A DNA stretch of 64,000 nt, taken from contig JACVRA010000134.1 of assembly GCA_019828545.1 (NCBI GenBank), forward strand, positions 1-64,000, written 5' to 3'. The stretch comes from Paracamarosporium sp. OC-R06-R3. Its lineage: Eukaryota > Ascomycota > Dothideomycetes > Pleosporales > Didymosphaeriaceae. The position numbers were made by a program, and so were the translations under genes. Below the pieces are notes generated by a model, which was given only the letters and a program-made list of their open reading frames with translations, was not told the origin of the DNA and ran no database searches. Below are positions 10,958-22,031 of the stretch, piece by piece (position 1 is the first letter of the stretch; the number at the start of each line of letters is the position of its first letter).

Positions 10958-12153
10958 CCTGGCCAGGTACCTATCTATCCTCTCTTCTCCAAAAAGTGTG
11001 CTGCCTACCTCGACAGACCTCTAAGCCATCTGCCGTCAATAACTATTTGTATCTTTCGGTTCCCGTCGACGTTGGATTAAAAATTGACCGCTGACCATGC
11101 TAGTCTAGGACCCCCACTCGGATATATCTCGCGCGAGCCGACTGCTTTCCGCGCGTTCCTGGACGATGACCAAGCTGGTCGTCATCAGGAGTGTTATCCT
11201 AGTATCAGATCATGCGAGCTAGCTCTACTGTGCCGTCACAACAATGTGAATTATCCATTGCGCGAGCGTTCCATATCCATAGATTGGGCCTTCTCTTTCC
11301 CCTATAGCCCCGGCTATGCGGACGGCACATGGCAAAAGTGGGGTGGCGTTGTTGTCGGATCGCGCGACGTTCGACAATTGCTAATGTTGGGGATTTTCCC
11401 CTTAGCAGCTAGAGCGAGAATGTTTCGCCATTTTGCGCTCGGCCCGACGGCCAGTCCTTGTCAAGTCTCTAATGATACCTGTGGTGAATTGCCAGGGCAT
11501 AACAAAAGGTGCACGGTCGAGCCCTCTTTACATTATCCTATTGGATGTAGTCGAAGTAGCGGTAAGGAACAGGTGTGCGCAGCGGATATGTTTCCGAGAA
11601 CCTGGTGAGGTGTATTTGTAACAACGGCCAGCGACGGACAACAAGACGGTTCTAGTGACCGTATAGACGACATGTGTGTAGGTCGCAACGCTTACCTGTT
11701 AGCATCTGATCACTCAGAACGACCGACCGTGATTCATGCATTTGATGACATCCCGTGACGATATAAATCAATCGCTGGACGTCTGCCTATGTACCACAAC
11801 GGATCGAGGTGTGCTCTGTTCCCCATCTCAAGGCATCGACTGAGCTAGATTGAGGAGCTTTGGGAAGCTTAATGGTTACGTGCGCTCGTCACAATGCTAT
11901 GTGCACTCAAGGCGGCTGTTTTTGTCGAAGAGACCTCCATCTCCACAAATAAGATTTATTATATCTCTCACTGATCCTCTCCGGAGTCAACCTCGACCGC
12001 TGTCCACACGAACCATAACATCATGCCAGACTGCTTATTGATCGTGTAGTTTGCCAAGTGACCCTGCTTTCTTACGCTTACACATCCGAAGCAAGGTGCT
12101 GCGCTTTGCCTAGCCATCTAATGGCCCCTCATCCTCACATGAACATCTCCCTT
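10958..12153. other. Intergenic region upstream of the MFS gene
   Basis: About 1.2 kb with the MFS promoter (adjacent to 10957) and, at the right, the 3' region of the next minus-strand gene. The longest open frame (11084-11608, +) opens with TTG, shows no domain or signal, and I do not call it. Confidence 0.5.
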
Positions 12154-12940
12154 TCACTTTAACAGTTTCCGGGTCGCTGTCTCCATCCAGAGCTTTGTAT
12201 ACAGCCTATGTGCAAACTGAAATTTCCACGGCAACGGTTCTGCATCCTTACCCTCAGGGGTCGTGTTCACAAACACGCTCTTCAGATGGAATGTCGCAGT
12301 CTGATTCTCCTGGTCGGTCGTGACTTCCATCGAGAATAGGCCGTCGCTCGGTCGGTGGTCTTTGTTTAGTGGGGAGTCACCGCATCGCACAACAACCTGA
12401 CGAAGCTGATCAGTTCCATGTTCTTACGCATGTTTATGGGGAAGGACGTACCTTCTCTGGCGTGTGTTCCATCACCTCAAAGTGGTCGGTTATCTTGGTG
12501 CCGACAGCATATTCGCTCTCGGCGAGTTCCCTTCGGTCCCATAGATGATCCTCCCGATTTTCCAACGCCCGGTACTTCTTCTCCAGATACCTCCTCTGGT
12601 AGGCATATCCCAGCCCACTCCAGACGCCCCTACAAAAGTCGGTCGTCAACTTGGACTGCTCCGTCTCCTTGAGCTTCGCCAGCGGGATCGTCTTGATAGC
12701 ATGATCAATGCACACTGGCGGGTTTCCGGAAGGATTGTGTCTCTTAAACAAAGGAGTCGCAAGGTCGTCGTGGGAGGCGTCGTACGGTACAAAGGTTGTG
12801 CTGCGCGTGTAGAAGGAGAAGCCTGCGTAACCGAGGACAAGGTTGGTTGCGCCAGCGCCGGCCAGACCAAGCGCGATGCCGAGGAAGCGTTTGGAGGGAG
12901 GAAGCTTCTTGAGCTGTGGCGGAGGGGCGATGGTGTTCAT
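12154..12940 (-). CDS. Uncharacterised single-pass membrane protein
   Basis: I do not recognise a named family. Exons 12940-12452 and 12396-12154 give 243 residues; the 55-nt intron joins EHTPEK to VVVRCGDSP. The open frame extends upstream but only reaches GTG, so the first ATG (12940) is chosen. A Lys-rich N-terminus (LKKLPPSKR) precedes one hydrophobic Gly/Ala-rich segment (FLGIALGLAGAGATNLVLGY, about residues 18-37). After it comes a soluble region with a charged helix (RRYLEKKYRALENREDH), and near the C-terminus a beta-rich part (TATFHLKSVFVNTT). This topology would fit a membrane-anchored organelle protein, for example in mitochondria, but that is inference. It was read against the usual appearance of real coding sequence: a long clean ORF plus an in-frame intron. 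Confidence 0.7.
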
Positions 12941-13179
12941 GTTGGGGGCAATTGGGCGCTGTGAAGAGAGATCGAGAGAAGTTCGCGGCTCGCCGTGGGC
13001 TGGAGCTTGGGCCACGTCGGCGTTTGGTGGTCAGTATTTGTCCACCGAGGTGGATCGACACATTAGGAAAGCCGACGCATGGCTACATGGCATGCTGCCA
13101 TACACATAGATCTACTATAGCACATGATTTCAGGTCGTTTGCGCGTGTATTATACATTCTGGACTGCCGCCGTTTCCTC

Positions 13180-14386
13180 CTACTGATAAATCCAAAACCC
13201 TCCAAATTCCCAGTATGCCTGCTCAAAGTCCTTGGGCCGGTATGCCACATAATCACTACACGTTCCCGTACACATAGGATTGCTACTGAAGATACTCTTT
13301 TGCCCCGCCCAATCACCACAAAGACCGATATTCGCGATGATCGAAAGATTTCCAAAATGCCTCCCCATATCGCATTCCAGATTCGGAAAGTCGGCTAAGG
13401 CTTTGCCCCATGTCGACGGATCAGGCCTCTGCTCCGTGATGTCCGATGGGATAGAAGAGCGATTAAAGAGCCAAATGCGAATACCTTCAGAGCGCAGCTC
13501 GAGGGCGTAAACGCCTCCCCCATTAGTATTGAATGCTTGGCCGTACGAGGACACAGGCCCTGTTACGCCGCAGCCGATATTATAGTTCGTCGCGTTGTGG
13601 CAGTCGTATGCAAGAGTGTCGCCCGTCTGTTTTCTCCGTCTATGCTTACCCACCTTGCATCCGTCTGTCGTATGTAGCGTCATTTGATTTCCTGTATTCC
13701 CCATGTTGACGGCTTCGACGACATCGATTTCCCCGTGGTCCGGCCAATTGTAGGTATCGGTCAACCACAGAGCAGGCCAAGTTGCACAGCCGTACGGAGT
13801 GTGCACAACGTCGAAGATGAAGAGACCCGTATCGTACTTTTTCTTTGAAGTGATTCGAACACTCCGACGGCCTGTGGTGGCGTTCTTGTCGTCCGCATCT
13901 ACCCGGAGGATGACAGTGCCGGTGTTTGAAAGTGAGTTCGAGGGAGCGGAGGAAGTTATTTCGGTAAGATTTTGCATTTTTGAGCCGCCAGCATCGACAT
14001 AGTGAACGAACCCATGCGTCGGATCGTAGCCAGTAAAGTAATCGAAGTCGTCAAAGAAGGCATCCCCTGTATCTGGTGCTTCTGTCAGTTTGGAAGATAG
14101 AAAACCCCTACTTTTGATTGGACGGGAACGAACATGTGTCCTTCAACGTATAATCCAGTCTGTAATAATCCGGGTAAGCAATCGCTCTAGCGCCTAGTAC
14201 ACCTCCAACCACCGCTGCCGCTATGACTATACAAGCTATCAGTCCCGCAACAATCCACGTTGCCAAAGTCCAGCTTCGAGGATCCCATTTGGATAACTGT
14301 CGATGCCGCTTTGGAAGCTGTGGCGAGCTTGGTACTTCTCGTTCTAAAGACGAGGCCGATGTTTTCTCTGTGACATTTGAAGGCAT
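13180..14386 (-). CDS. Membrane-anchored GH16 beta-glucanase
   Basis: Probable endo-beta-1,3(4)-glucanase-type glycoside hydrolase family 16 enzyme, anchored as a type II membrane protein with its catalytic domain outside. Exons 14386-14134 and 14072-13180 give 381 residues. The N-terminal cytosolic part has a KWDPRSW motif, followed by a strong TM (WIVAGLIACIVIAAAVVGGV). The intron (donor GTTCGT, acceptor CACCAG) joins KDT to YTGDAFFDDFDYFTGYDPT, the usual start of the fungal GH16 domain. The active site is GEIDVVEAVN with Glu199, Asp201 and Glu204; conserved ATWPALWLTD, NNGGGVYALE-like and IANIGLCGDWAGQ segments follow. The frame is open upstream to a GTG only, so the ATG at 14386 is taken; an upstream exon is possible. 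It is one of three GH16 genes in the window, each with a different topology. Confidence 0.88.
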
Positions 14387-15194
14387 GTTTGACGGCTCCG
14401 GTTCATACACGCCGGCGTAACAAGAGCGGGTACAGAGTACTGCGGTCTCTTTATCGTATATCCCAGGGTGACAGTAGACACTCGGGTTTCGGAAACAAGG
14501 CGGTGGTTTGGGGAGGGGTGCGTAGTATCGCTCTGTAAGACGAAATAGAGATTGGCCCGACAAGGGATGGAATGCATTTGGCGAGGGAGAGAGTGATGTC
14601 GTCACTACGGGAAGTCACCACCAGAAGTGTTTTGGTATCGATAAGGAAGGAATGCTGAGAAGAGCGTAGGATGAAACTGCTGCATAGGGAATACAGAGAC
14701 TTCAAGATGTTGACACATGTGGGTGGCATATCTTGGTCTAGTAGCGATACGTCGCGCGTCGCAACAACCTTACATGGCTCCACCATTAAAGCCTTCCGAA
14801 TCAACATCTGTTGGGAACGCGTGGAGACAGCACAGGGCTCGGTAGAGCGGACGACGCGTCAGATGTTACTCCGGAGCAGACTGCCTTTTGATCTGAACGA
14901 ACCGTTGATTGGGCGTTTTCATACGATGCTGGCGGGACTTCGAAGGAACCATGACGTCGTGGACGACTTCCGTGTGTCGCCATGCTGTGAGCGCGTTGGA
15001 ATGTGGCTCCCATTCCAGCTGGACCAAGAACAGGATGGGAAGAAATACCCCCGTTGATAAGCTGTACCGTTGTAGATGTAGCCATCGGCACCACCGACCG
15101 AAGCAGTTAGCGCCCGCCTTATCGATAACATCCCACCAAAAAGTTCAACTACACTTTCATGAGACGCAACAGCAACAACAAAACAACAAAAGTC
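14387..15194. other. Divergent intergenic region GH16 / TSR2
   Basis: Bidirectional promoter region of about 0.8 kb. If the GH16 gene has an upstream start, the open frame 14387-14605 (which contains CYAGVYEPEPSN) could be coding. Near the TSR2 start there is an AACAACAAAACAACAAAA stretch typical of a fungal leader. Confidence 0.45.
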
Positions 15195-15816
15195 ATGGCA
15201 ACCCCGGCATCCACTACGCTCTCCGGTATGCGCCACACTGATCTCTCTCTTACCGACCTAACCATATGCAGAGCAAGCACAGACCAAATTCGATCTCGGT
15301 ATCTGGTACACTCTCTTCAACTGGCCTACTCTCACCGTCGCCATTCAGAACCAATGGGGCGGACCTGACTCCTCAGACAAACGCGACTGGCTCGCGGGTG
15401 CAATCTCCGATCTTTTCACTTCCGACCCTCTCACTGACCAAGAAGACATCGAAGTCATGCTGCTTCAAGTCCTCGAAGACGAATTTGGCGTGCGCTTGGA
15501 AGACGAAACCGAGGTGGGTGTGGCGCGCGACATCATGGCGATAAGAAAGGAGGCGCAGGAAAACAACTTTGCAACCGTCGATGCACTGAAGGAGAGGTGG
15601 GAGAGCAGGAGAGGGAGGGAGGTCAACACAGGTAGTGTGCAAGTTAGAGAGATGGACCAGGAAGGGGAGTGGGACAGTGTGGATGAGGAGAGCGACGAAG
15701 ATGAAGATGAAGAGATGAAGGATGCGCCTGTTGCTGCAGCACCGCCCAGGGAGAAGCCAGCGCCCGAGGTAGATGAGGACGGCTTCACAAAGGTGGTTGG
15801 GAAAAAGAGAAGATGA
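15195..15816 (+). CDS. TSR2: Pre-rRNA-processing protein TSR2
   Basis: Escortin-type chaperone that in yeast delivers ribosomal protein eS26 (Rps26) to the small subunit and is needed for 20S pre-rRNA processing. Exons 15195-15225 and 15272-15816 give 191 residues; the 46-nt intron joins MATPASTTLS to EQAQTKFDLGIWYTLFNWPT. The TSR2 domain shows WPTLTVAIQNQWGGP, WLAGAISDLF, DIEVMLLQVLEDEFGVRLED and VARDIMAIRKEA. The C-terminus carries the family's acidic segment (DEESDEDEDEE) and a basic end (DGFTKVVGKKRR). Length and architecture are normal, so I am confident of the assignment. Confidence 0.93.
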
Positions 15817-16662
15817 GAAGGTCATATGACGCCATGTGAGGCGAGAGATGGCCAGCGGATGAATTGGGACCATGGCATGTTGCGAGTGCACTGGGAATAC
15901 AGTAGTGTCCTGCCGTAAAGCAGCCGCATGACAGCCATATTGAGGAAGCTTCTCACCAGAACTGGTTGGCTTGACAGTAGTCACCTCAGCCATTCTTCTC
16001 AAGCATATCGATGAATGGCATCAGTGCCTCATCAAATATTCCAGGTCAGTTACACACCACCATAAAGGCTCCAAGGGCGATGTTCGCAATTCTTGAAACC
16101 ATCGCATTGTCTGGATCAATGTAATTCGGGCGTTGTGTTACTCACATGAATGCACTGCAACGCGCTCAAACCTTTAACGCAGGAAGGAGCCACTTTTTTT
16201 CTTGAGCTTTTGTCAATAGAGAACAAATTTGTTAAGAGAAAAGCCCGAGATGGCCAGATGAGTATGTATTTTGCACTCCAAAGAAAAGCGAGCGAATATG
16301 CTGTTTGACATTTGCTGTCGAAACGAAATACGCCTATTTTATCCCCAGCGCAAACGTGGCTCCAAGAATAACATAGCTATGACATAGTCCGTCCACTTTT
16401 GCTGGGAACTTGTTCCTCGATTCGAGAATATGGTTCTACATTCCAATAAGTCCCACCCCGCACTGATGGGGAAGGTGGAACTCCCATCTTTATTACCCCG
16501 CTTCGCTATCAAAGCTCCCCTTTTTGATAACACGTCGCGACGCGATCTACTACAGGTCGACCTGTATTCGTTCTCTGGCTTTTTTTACCAGTCGCTCTGA
16601 AACAGTGTCGTGCACCTCTCGATTTACTCTGCGACCTTTTCTCTGTTCTTTGTAGGAACAAC
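15817..16662. other. Intergenic region TSR2 / amidase
   Basis: About 0.85 kb with the TSR2 3' end on the left and the amidase promoter on the right. The long antisense frame reaching back over TSR2 (15373-16002) is a shadow. Two GATA-factor-like sites occur near the right end. Confidence 0.5.
16506..16530. promoter_or_regulatory. Pair of possible GATA-factor (AreA-type) sites upstream of the amidase
   Basis: CTATCA at 16506-16511 (TGATAG on the other strand) and TGATAA at 16525-16530 both match HGATAR, the consensus of fungal nitrogen GATA factors. They lie about 135-155 bp upstream of the amidase ATG. Single matches are common by chance; the pair and the neighbouring gene's function give it only modest weight. 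Confidence 0.35.
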
Positions 16663-18519
16663 ATGACAAATTCATGGCAGGATCGCGCTAGGCGGAAGCG
16701 TGAAGCAATTCTAGCGGCGATACCATCTGAGTGGCTTATCAAAGATTTACCTTCCGTAGACGACAGGAGAGATGTTACGGGAGAGTACATAAGAGGCTTC
16801 CTAAGTGACAGGGAAATAGAGATAACAGAAGCAGACGCGGAGAAGATCGTGGAGAAGACGACGACCGGGAAATGGAAGGCGGAGGAAGTTACAACCGCAT
16901 TCTGCCACAGAGCCGCGCTTGCGCATCAACTGGTAGCCAATCCTCAGTGTTTCTGTGGTATATAAAAAAGGAAGCCTCAAATTGCTAACTCTTCACCTAG
17001 CTTAACTGCCTGCATGAGGTTTTCTTCGATGCTGCTATTGAATCTGCGCGCGTGCTCGACTCTTATTTCGCAGAACATAGGAAACCACTAGGCCCTTTGC
17101 ATGGGTTGCCTGTGTCTTTGAAGGACCAATTCCATGTCAAAGATGTGGAGACTACCATGGGATATGTAGGCTGGATTGGGACGTTCGAAGGCAAGTTGGG
17201 TACAGGAAAAGAGAAGGTGCATGAAAGTGAGATGGTGAGGGAGTTGCGAGACCTGGGCGCAGTGCTCTACTGCAAGACGAGCGTGCCGCATACGCTCATG
17301 GCTGGCGAGACAATGAACCATGTTATCGGTTACACGCTTAACCCGAAAAATAGAAACCTCACCGCGGGCGGCTCAAGTGGTGGTGAGGGTGCACTGATCG
17401 GGATTAGAGGATGTATGTTGGTTGAGTGAACCAGTTCGTGAGATGAAGCGACTGATAGCAAACAGCACCAGTCGGTTTTGGCACTGATATAGGAGGCTCC
17501 ATAAGAATTCCTGCAGCGTTCAACGGCCTCTATGGCCTCCGACCGTCGACTGGTCGGCTTCCGTACGAGGGAATGGCGAACTCGATGGATGGACAGAACA
17601 CGATACTTTCAGTCGTGGGTCCACTTGGTACCACGGTGGGAGCACTTCGACTCATCGTGAAAGCAATTCTATCACAACAGCCATGGTTGCACGATCCTCT
17701 GGTGCACGAAATTCCTTGGCGAGACTCGCATGAGCAGGAGGTCTTATCGCTGACGCAGGCCACAGATCCGCACAAAGGCGGGAAATTATGCTTTGGCATC
17801 ATGTCAACAGATGGCATCGTTGATCCCTCTCCACCGATCCGCCGTGCTATCAATATTGTGGTGGAAGCGTTGCGTTCACACGGACACGAAGTCATCGACT
17901 GGAACCCACCATCGCACCGAGCCATCTTAGACGAAGCATTTAAGACATGGGACTACGATGCAGGCTCCGATCTTCAAAGGGCCTTTGCGTTATCTGGGGA
18001 GCCTATGCTCCCGCAGGTTGCCAGCTTTGGTGCACTGCGAAAGCACTACTCAGCCGCTGAAATTGCTGCAGTCAACGTGCGTCTGCGCGAGCTGAAGAAG
18101 GAGTATCTAGAGTATTGGAACAGCACAGCCAAAGTTAGCAAGCTGGGAAGATGCGTAGATGCTGTCATTGGTCCTGCAGCACCGTGGCCGGCGGCGAGGC
18201 CGGAGAAGTACGCATATTATGGGTATAGTACTTGGGTGAATGCACTCGACTACACGAGTGTAGTGGTGCCGGTTACCGAGGTTGATAAGGAGGTTGATGT
18301 GGTTGATGTGGGATATAAGCCGATGGATGAGAGGGACAAAGCGTGCTACGAAAGCTGTGAGTGTCTTGTGCCGAGCACCGCATCGAATGCTAAGAACGGA
18401 CAGATGATGCGGATATTTATGATGGCGCGCACGTCGGCGTGCAGCTGGTTGGGAGGAGACTGCAGGAGGAGAAGATGCTTTGCATTGCAGAATACGTGGG
18501 GAAGGTCCTGGGCCGGTGA
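16663..18519 (+). CDS. Amidase (amidase-signature hydrolase, acetamidase-like)
   Basis: Hydrolyses a carboxamide to acid and ammonia, or a fatty-acid-type amide; probably cytosolic, with no signal peptide seen. Exons 16663-16932, 17001-17412, 17466-18356 and 18404-18519 give 562 residues. The amidase-signature triad is complete: Lys131 in VSLKDQFHV, Ser215 in GGSSGGEGALI and Ser239 in GTDIGGSIRIPAAF. The 24-residue spacing of the two serines equals that in mammalian FAAH. The first donor lies inside the open frame (after HQL), and using it joins HQL to LNCLHEVFFDAA. The last intron restores YDADIYDGAHVGVQLVGRRL. The gene is in line with an NCS1 permease 0.5 kb downstream, so import and hydrolysis of a nitrogen source is a reasonable hypothesis. 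Confidence 0.93.
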
Positions 18520-19056
18520 ATTTGGCTGGGCACGTGACTGATCAGTGGCGTGGTGTGAGATGGACGGACTCTGGATAGGATGTACAAGCAGACTTGCCCT
18601 GTTGGATGATTGCAAGCGATGGTGGGTCCACGTGGTGTGTCATTGCGTATGTCACTATCGCTCGGCCGGGTTGTGGGGTGCAGGCGATCGCCGCCTGGCG
18701 CTTTGCGGGGACGCGATCCTTAGGAAGCACAATCACCACGGCCACGAAACGTCTGCACCGCGGGCGCGCGACCCGGGCGCCCGGCGTCGCAACAGCAGCC
18801 GCCGGTTCTGAGGCTCAACGGCGGCAACACCACGACTAACCCCCCCGGCCCTTATCTTCACCCGCGCACCTGGCTCGATTGGCGTCAGGGCGATCCTTCC
18901 AGCCAAGGTCCGCCCGCCCTGAGTGGCACGCAGTTATCGCCCCAGCGTTTCTTTTTTCCCTGTTCCTTATCTCTCCTCCCGGCCTCAGGCGTATAAGCGC
19001 ACGCGACGTTCCACAAGCCTTCACACCCATCCCTCTGCTTGTCTCCCTCGTCCAGC
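18520..19056. other. Promoter region of the NCS1 permease
   Basis: GC-rich interval with no gene. It holds the amidase 3' end and the permease promoter. ORFs in it are short or shadows. A CT-rich tract (TTTCCCTGTTCCTTATCTCT) lies shortly before the permease ATG. Confidence 0.5.
18852..18972. promoter_or_regulatory. Two TTATCT (AGATAA) GATA-factor-like sites
   Basis: TTATCT occurs at 18852-18857 and 18967-18972, i.e. AGATAA on the minus strand, about 205 and 90 bp upstream of the permease start. Both match HGATAR and would fit nitrogen-catabolite control by an AreA-type factor. Inference only. Confidence 0.35.
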
Positions 19057-21288
19057 ATGGCTTCCGGCGAGAAGAACGGAATCTACGACGAGAAGAGCGG
19101 CTCGCCCGCCGCCTCCTCCGCCGAGCCTGTCGCCGCAGGTCACGTGTCCAACAGACGACGCCTGCCCGGCTTCAGCCTCGAGGTCCGTCAAGAAGCCAGC
19201 ACCTTTGCAAAGTCGAAGAACGCTTCCAATGCCGACTTCGACCCCATCCCACCCTCGAAGCGGACCTGGAACTGGGGCGCCTATGTTGCCTATTGGATGG
19301 CAGATGCCTGGGCCGTCTCCAATTGGGAAGTCGGTTGGTCTTCCCCGTGAAAACACAAATGTACATGGTCGCTCACCTTCTTACCTAGCTTCGTCCATGA
19401 TTGCCGTTGGTCTTGATTGGAAAATGGCCATCGGCGCCTGCGTACTCGGCAATACCATCATGGGTCTTGTCATTACCATCAACGGGAGAATGGGTGCCAT
19501 TGTGTGTTGGTTCCATCCAAATATTCGAACGGGACTTACTTCCTCCAGCTTCATACTCCCTTCCCCGTACTCGCACGCATGCCCTTCGGCTATTATTTCG
19601 CGCAATTTGTCGTCTTGTCCCGCTGCGTCCTGGCCATCGTATGGCTCGGGTTAGATGCCCTACACCACTACCTTTCTCTGTCATGCTAACTGTGTGACAG
19701 TGTCCAGACAGTGACTGGCGGTCAGTGCATGTCCGTGTTGCTCACAGCTATATGGCCCAGCTTCGCCAAGATTCCCAACCATATCCCTGAAGACCAGGGC
19801 ATCACTACGTCAGGCATGGTTGGATTTCTACTCTACTTTTTGCTTCAGCTTCCCTTCCTATGCATCCCATATACAAAGGTAAATGCTCTTCGGATCCTCT
19901 GACCTAGTGTACCTGTATCTCTACTAAACACGATCCAGGTCCAATATTTCTTTGCCTTCAAGAGTGTTATCGCTCCAATCGTCTTCTTGGCCGTCTTTGG
20001 TGACACGCTGCACAAGGCTGGCGGCACTATCAGCAAAAGTACAGTCATAACCGAGGGCACTACTGTCCACGGTTCGGTTCTTGCTTGGGCTTTCTTCGGA
20101 AGTGCGTCACGTCTTGTACCATTGTCTTGCTCCGCACCCGCTGATTGTCGTTACACTCACAGATCTCAACGGAGTTTTGGGCAACTATGCCACCTTGGGC
20201 TTGAACATTGCCGATTTCTCCAGGTATTCTAACAAACCTAGCGCGCAGAACGTTCAAGCGATCGTCATTCCCTGCATTTTCAGTAAGAGCCACTCCGTAC
20301 CTTATCAGGGTTGCCACACTAACCACTGTATTAACAGCTGTTGTTGGGCTGCTTGGCATTTTCACCGCCGCATCCGCTCAGACAGCATACGGCGAGGTTA
20401 TGTGGAACCCCATCGATATCATCCATAGGTGGATGGACTCCGGCTCTCACGGTGGTCGTGCTGCCGCTGCTTTCGCCGCCATTGGCTTGATCATTGTTAC
20501 CCTTGGCATTAACATTTCCGCGAATTCGATCAGTGCTGCCAACGATCTCATGTCATTTGCTCCGAAATATATCAACATCCGCCGTGGCCAACTTCTTGCT
20601 GCTGTCATCGGTTCCTGGGCTTTTGTCCCGGTATATTATTTGCCTCTCTGCGACGCCATGTACTCGCTAACGTAATCGCAGTGGAAAATCCTTGCATCCG
20701 CCGCAAAGTTTATTGCTTTCCTTGGTGGATACACTATTTTCCTTGGTCCTATGACATCGATTCTCATAACCGACTACTATATTGTCCGACGTGGAAACGT
20801 ATCTGTTCCCGACATGTATTACTTTCATGGCATCTACCGCTACTCCCCCAAGTTTGCAAGCAACTGGCGCGCCGTCGTTGCCTTCTTCCTTGGCTGTATC
20901 CCTCCGCTCCCTGGCTTCGTCAACAACATTGTCGTTGCCGGCCATGGCACCACTAGTGTGTCTTTGGGCGGTCAGCACCTGTGAGTTTTCTGTTCTTTAT
21001 GAGTACTTCTCGCACTCCGCTTGTCATTGGTGGAATACAACCTGACCAAGGCTTCGCTGACCACTTTACTTGTGTAGTTTTGCTATAGGCTACATTTATT
21101 CATTCGTCACCGCCGGAGTCTTCTATTATATCTTCAATCGATTTTCCCCACACACCGAGTCTATCATGGATCATGCTGAAACGGGAGAGGATATCATTGC
21201 GGCGCAGGATGCTAGGAATGTCGAAGAGCGTCGGGGAAGCTGGTCTGAACACAAGCCAAACATCGTTTCTAGGATGTTCACCGTTTAA
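19057..21288 (+). CDS. NCS1-family permease (uracil/purine/allantoin-type)
   Basis: Twelve-TM plasma-membrane symporter of nucleobases, allantoin or related compounds (nucleobase:cation symporter-1). Nine exons: 19057-19333, 19389-19501, 19549-19649, 19701-19878, 19939-20101, 20163-20282, 20338-20630, 20682-20980, 21078-21288; 584 residues. The frame is kept at every junction. Family landmarks: NWGAYVAYWMADAWAVSNWE, SSMIAVGLDWKMAI, INGRMGAILHTPFPVLARMP, FGYYFAQFVVLSRCVLAIVW, FGNLNGVLGNYATLGLNIAD, FSRYSNKPSAQ, WNPIDIIHRWMDSG, ISANSISAANDLMSFAPKYI, FLGPMTSILITDYYIVRRG and MYYFHGIYRY. The N- and C-terminal tails are hydrophilic. Located between an amidase and a zinc-cluster regulator, with two GATA-like sites upstream. 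The substrate class is uncertain. Confidence 0.93.
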
Positions 21289-22031
21289 AAGCGGTTATTG
21301 AGCATAACCCTACTCTTGAAACCATCTCTCCAAATTCTCACGTGCCTTTCATCCTGATTTGCAATCAAGGCTTTCCGCTTACCCCGCAACACCACGTATT
21401 TTCGGACACAAACTGCCTTCCGGTTGCGATGTTTCATTTTCTGATGCATTACTAATTGCTCCGAATCCTTTTGGAGCCGAATGGCCTATTCGCGAGGTCA
21501 GGGACAGACTGTTGAAGGGCGTTAAATTGACGAATAGGTAAGAGGCGATTCGTTACAATTTCAATACGATTTTGAAAGGCAGCGCAATTCGTATAGACAC
21601 CTCGACCAAAGCAGCATAGCGAGATAATAGCCATACACCGACAGCAGTATTCAATCTAGAGTTGCCCAATCTGACCTATCATATCTGGGACGTGCCACGG
21701 CTAGCATGCCGAGGTTCCTGTGCTACAACAACTTGCTTGCACCGACGGCCTGCTACCGACCCTCAAAGTCGATGAATGCAAGGGAATAATGCACTCCTGG
21801 CCTAGGTGCATGTGAGCTTGTGACTGACTCTCCCAACCATACGCATTCCGTTGCCATGTCAAGCATCCTTATGTAAATTACAAGCCTGTGTCGTGCTTGG
21901 GGTATCAATATCCCTCAGCTTGCGCCAAACGCCTTTAACCTGTCTTTGCGCTATACCCAGGTTCATTGAACCGGTCTTGGAACATCAGGAAACTATCAAG
22001 AATGTGAAACAAAACTCGGAGATGTGGTTGG
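21289..22031. other. Convergent intergenic region, NCS1 permease / zinc-cluster regulator
   Basis: About 0.74 kb between two 3' ends. Only short, featureless open frames; nothing else recognised. Confidence 0.5.

Noticed and set aside
11084..11608. 174-codon plus-strand ORF in the MFS promoter
   Set aside because: Begins with TTG, no recognisable domain or signal, lies where the divergent promoter is expected.
15373..16002. 209-codon minus-strand ORF
   Set aside because: Overlaps TSR2 antisense; its hydrophobic part is the complement of the TSR2 acidic/Glu-rich codons.
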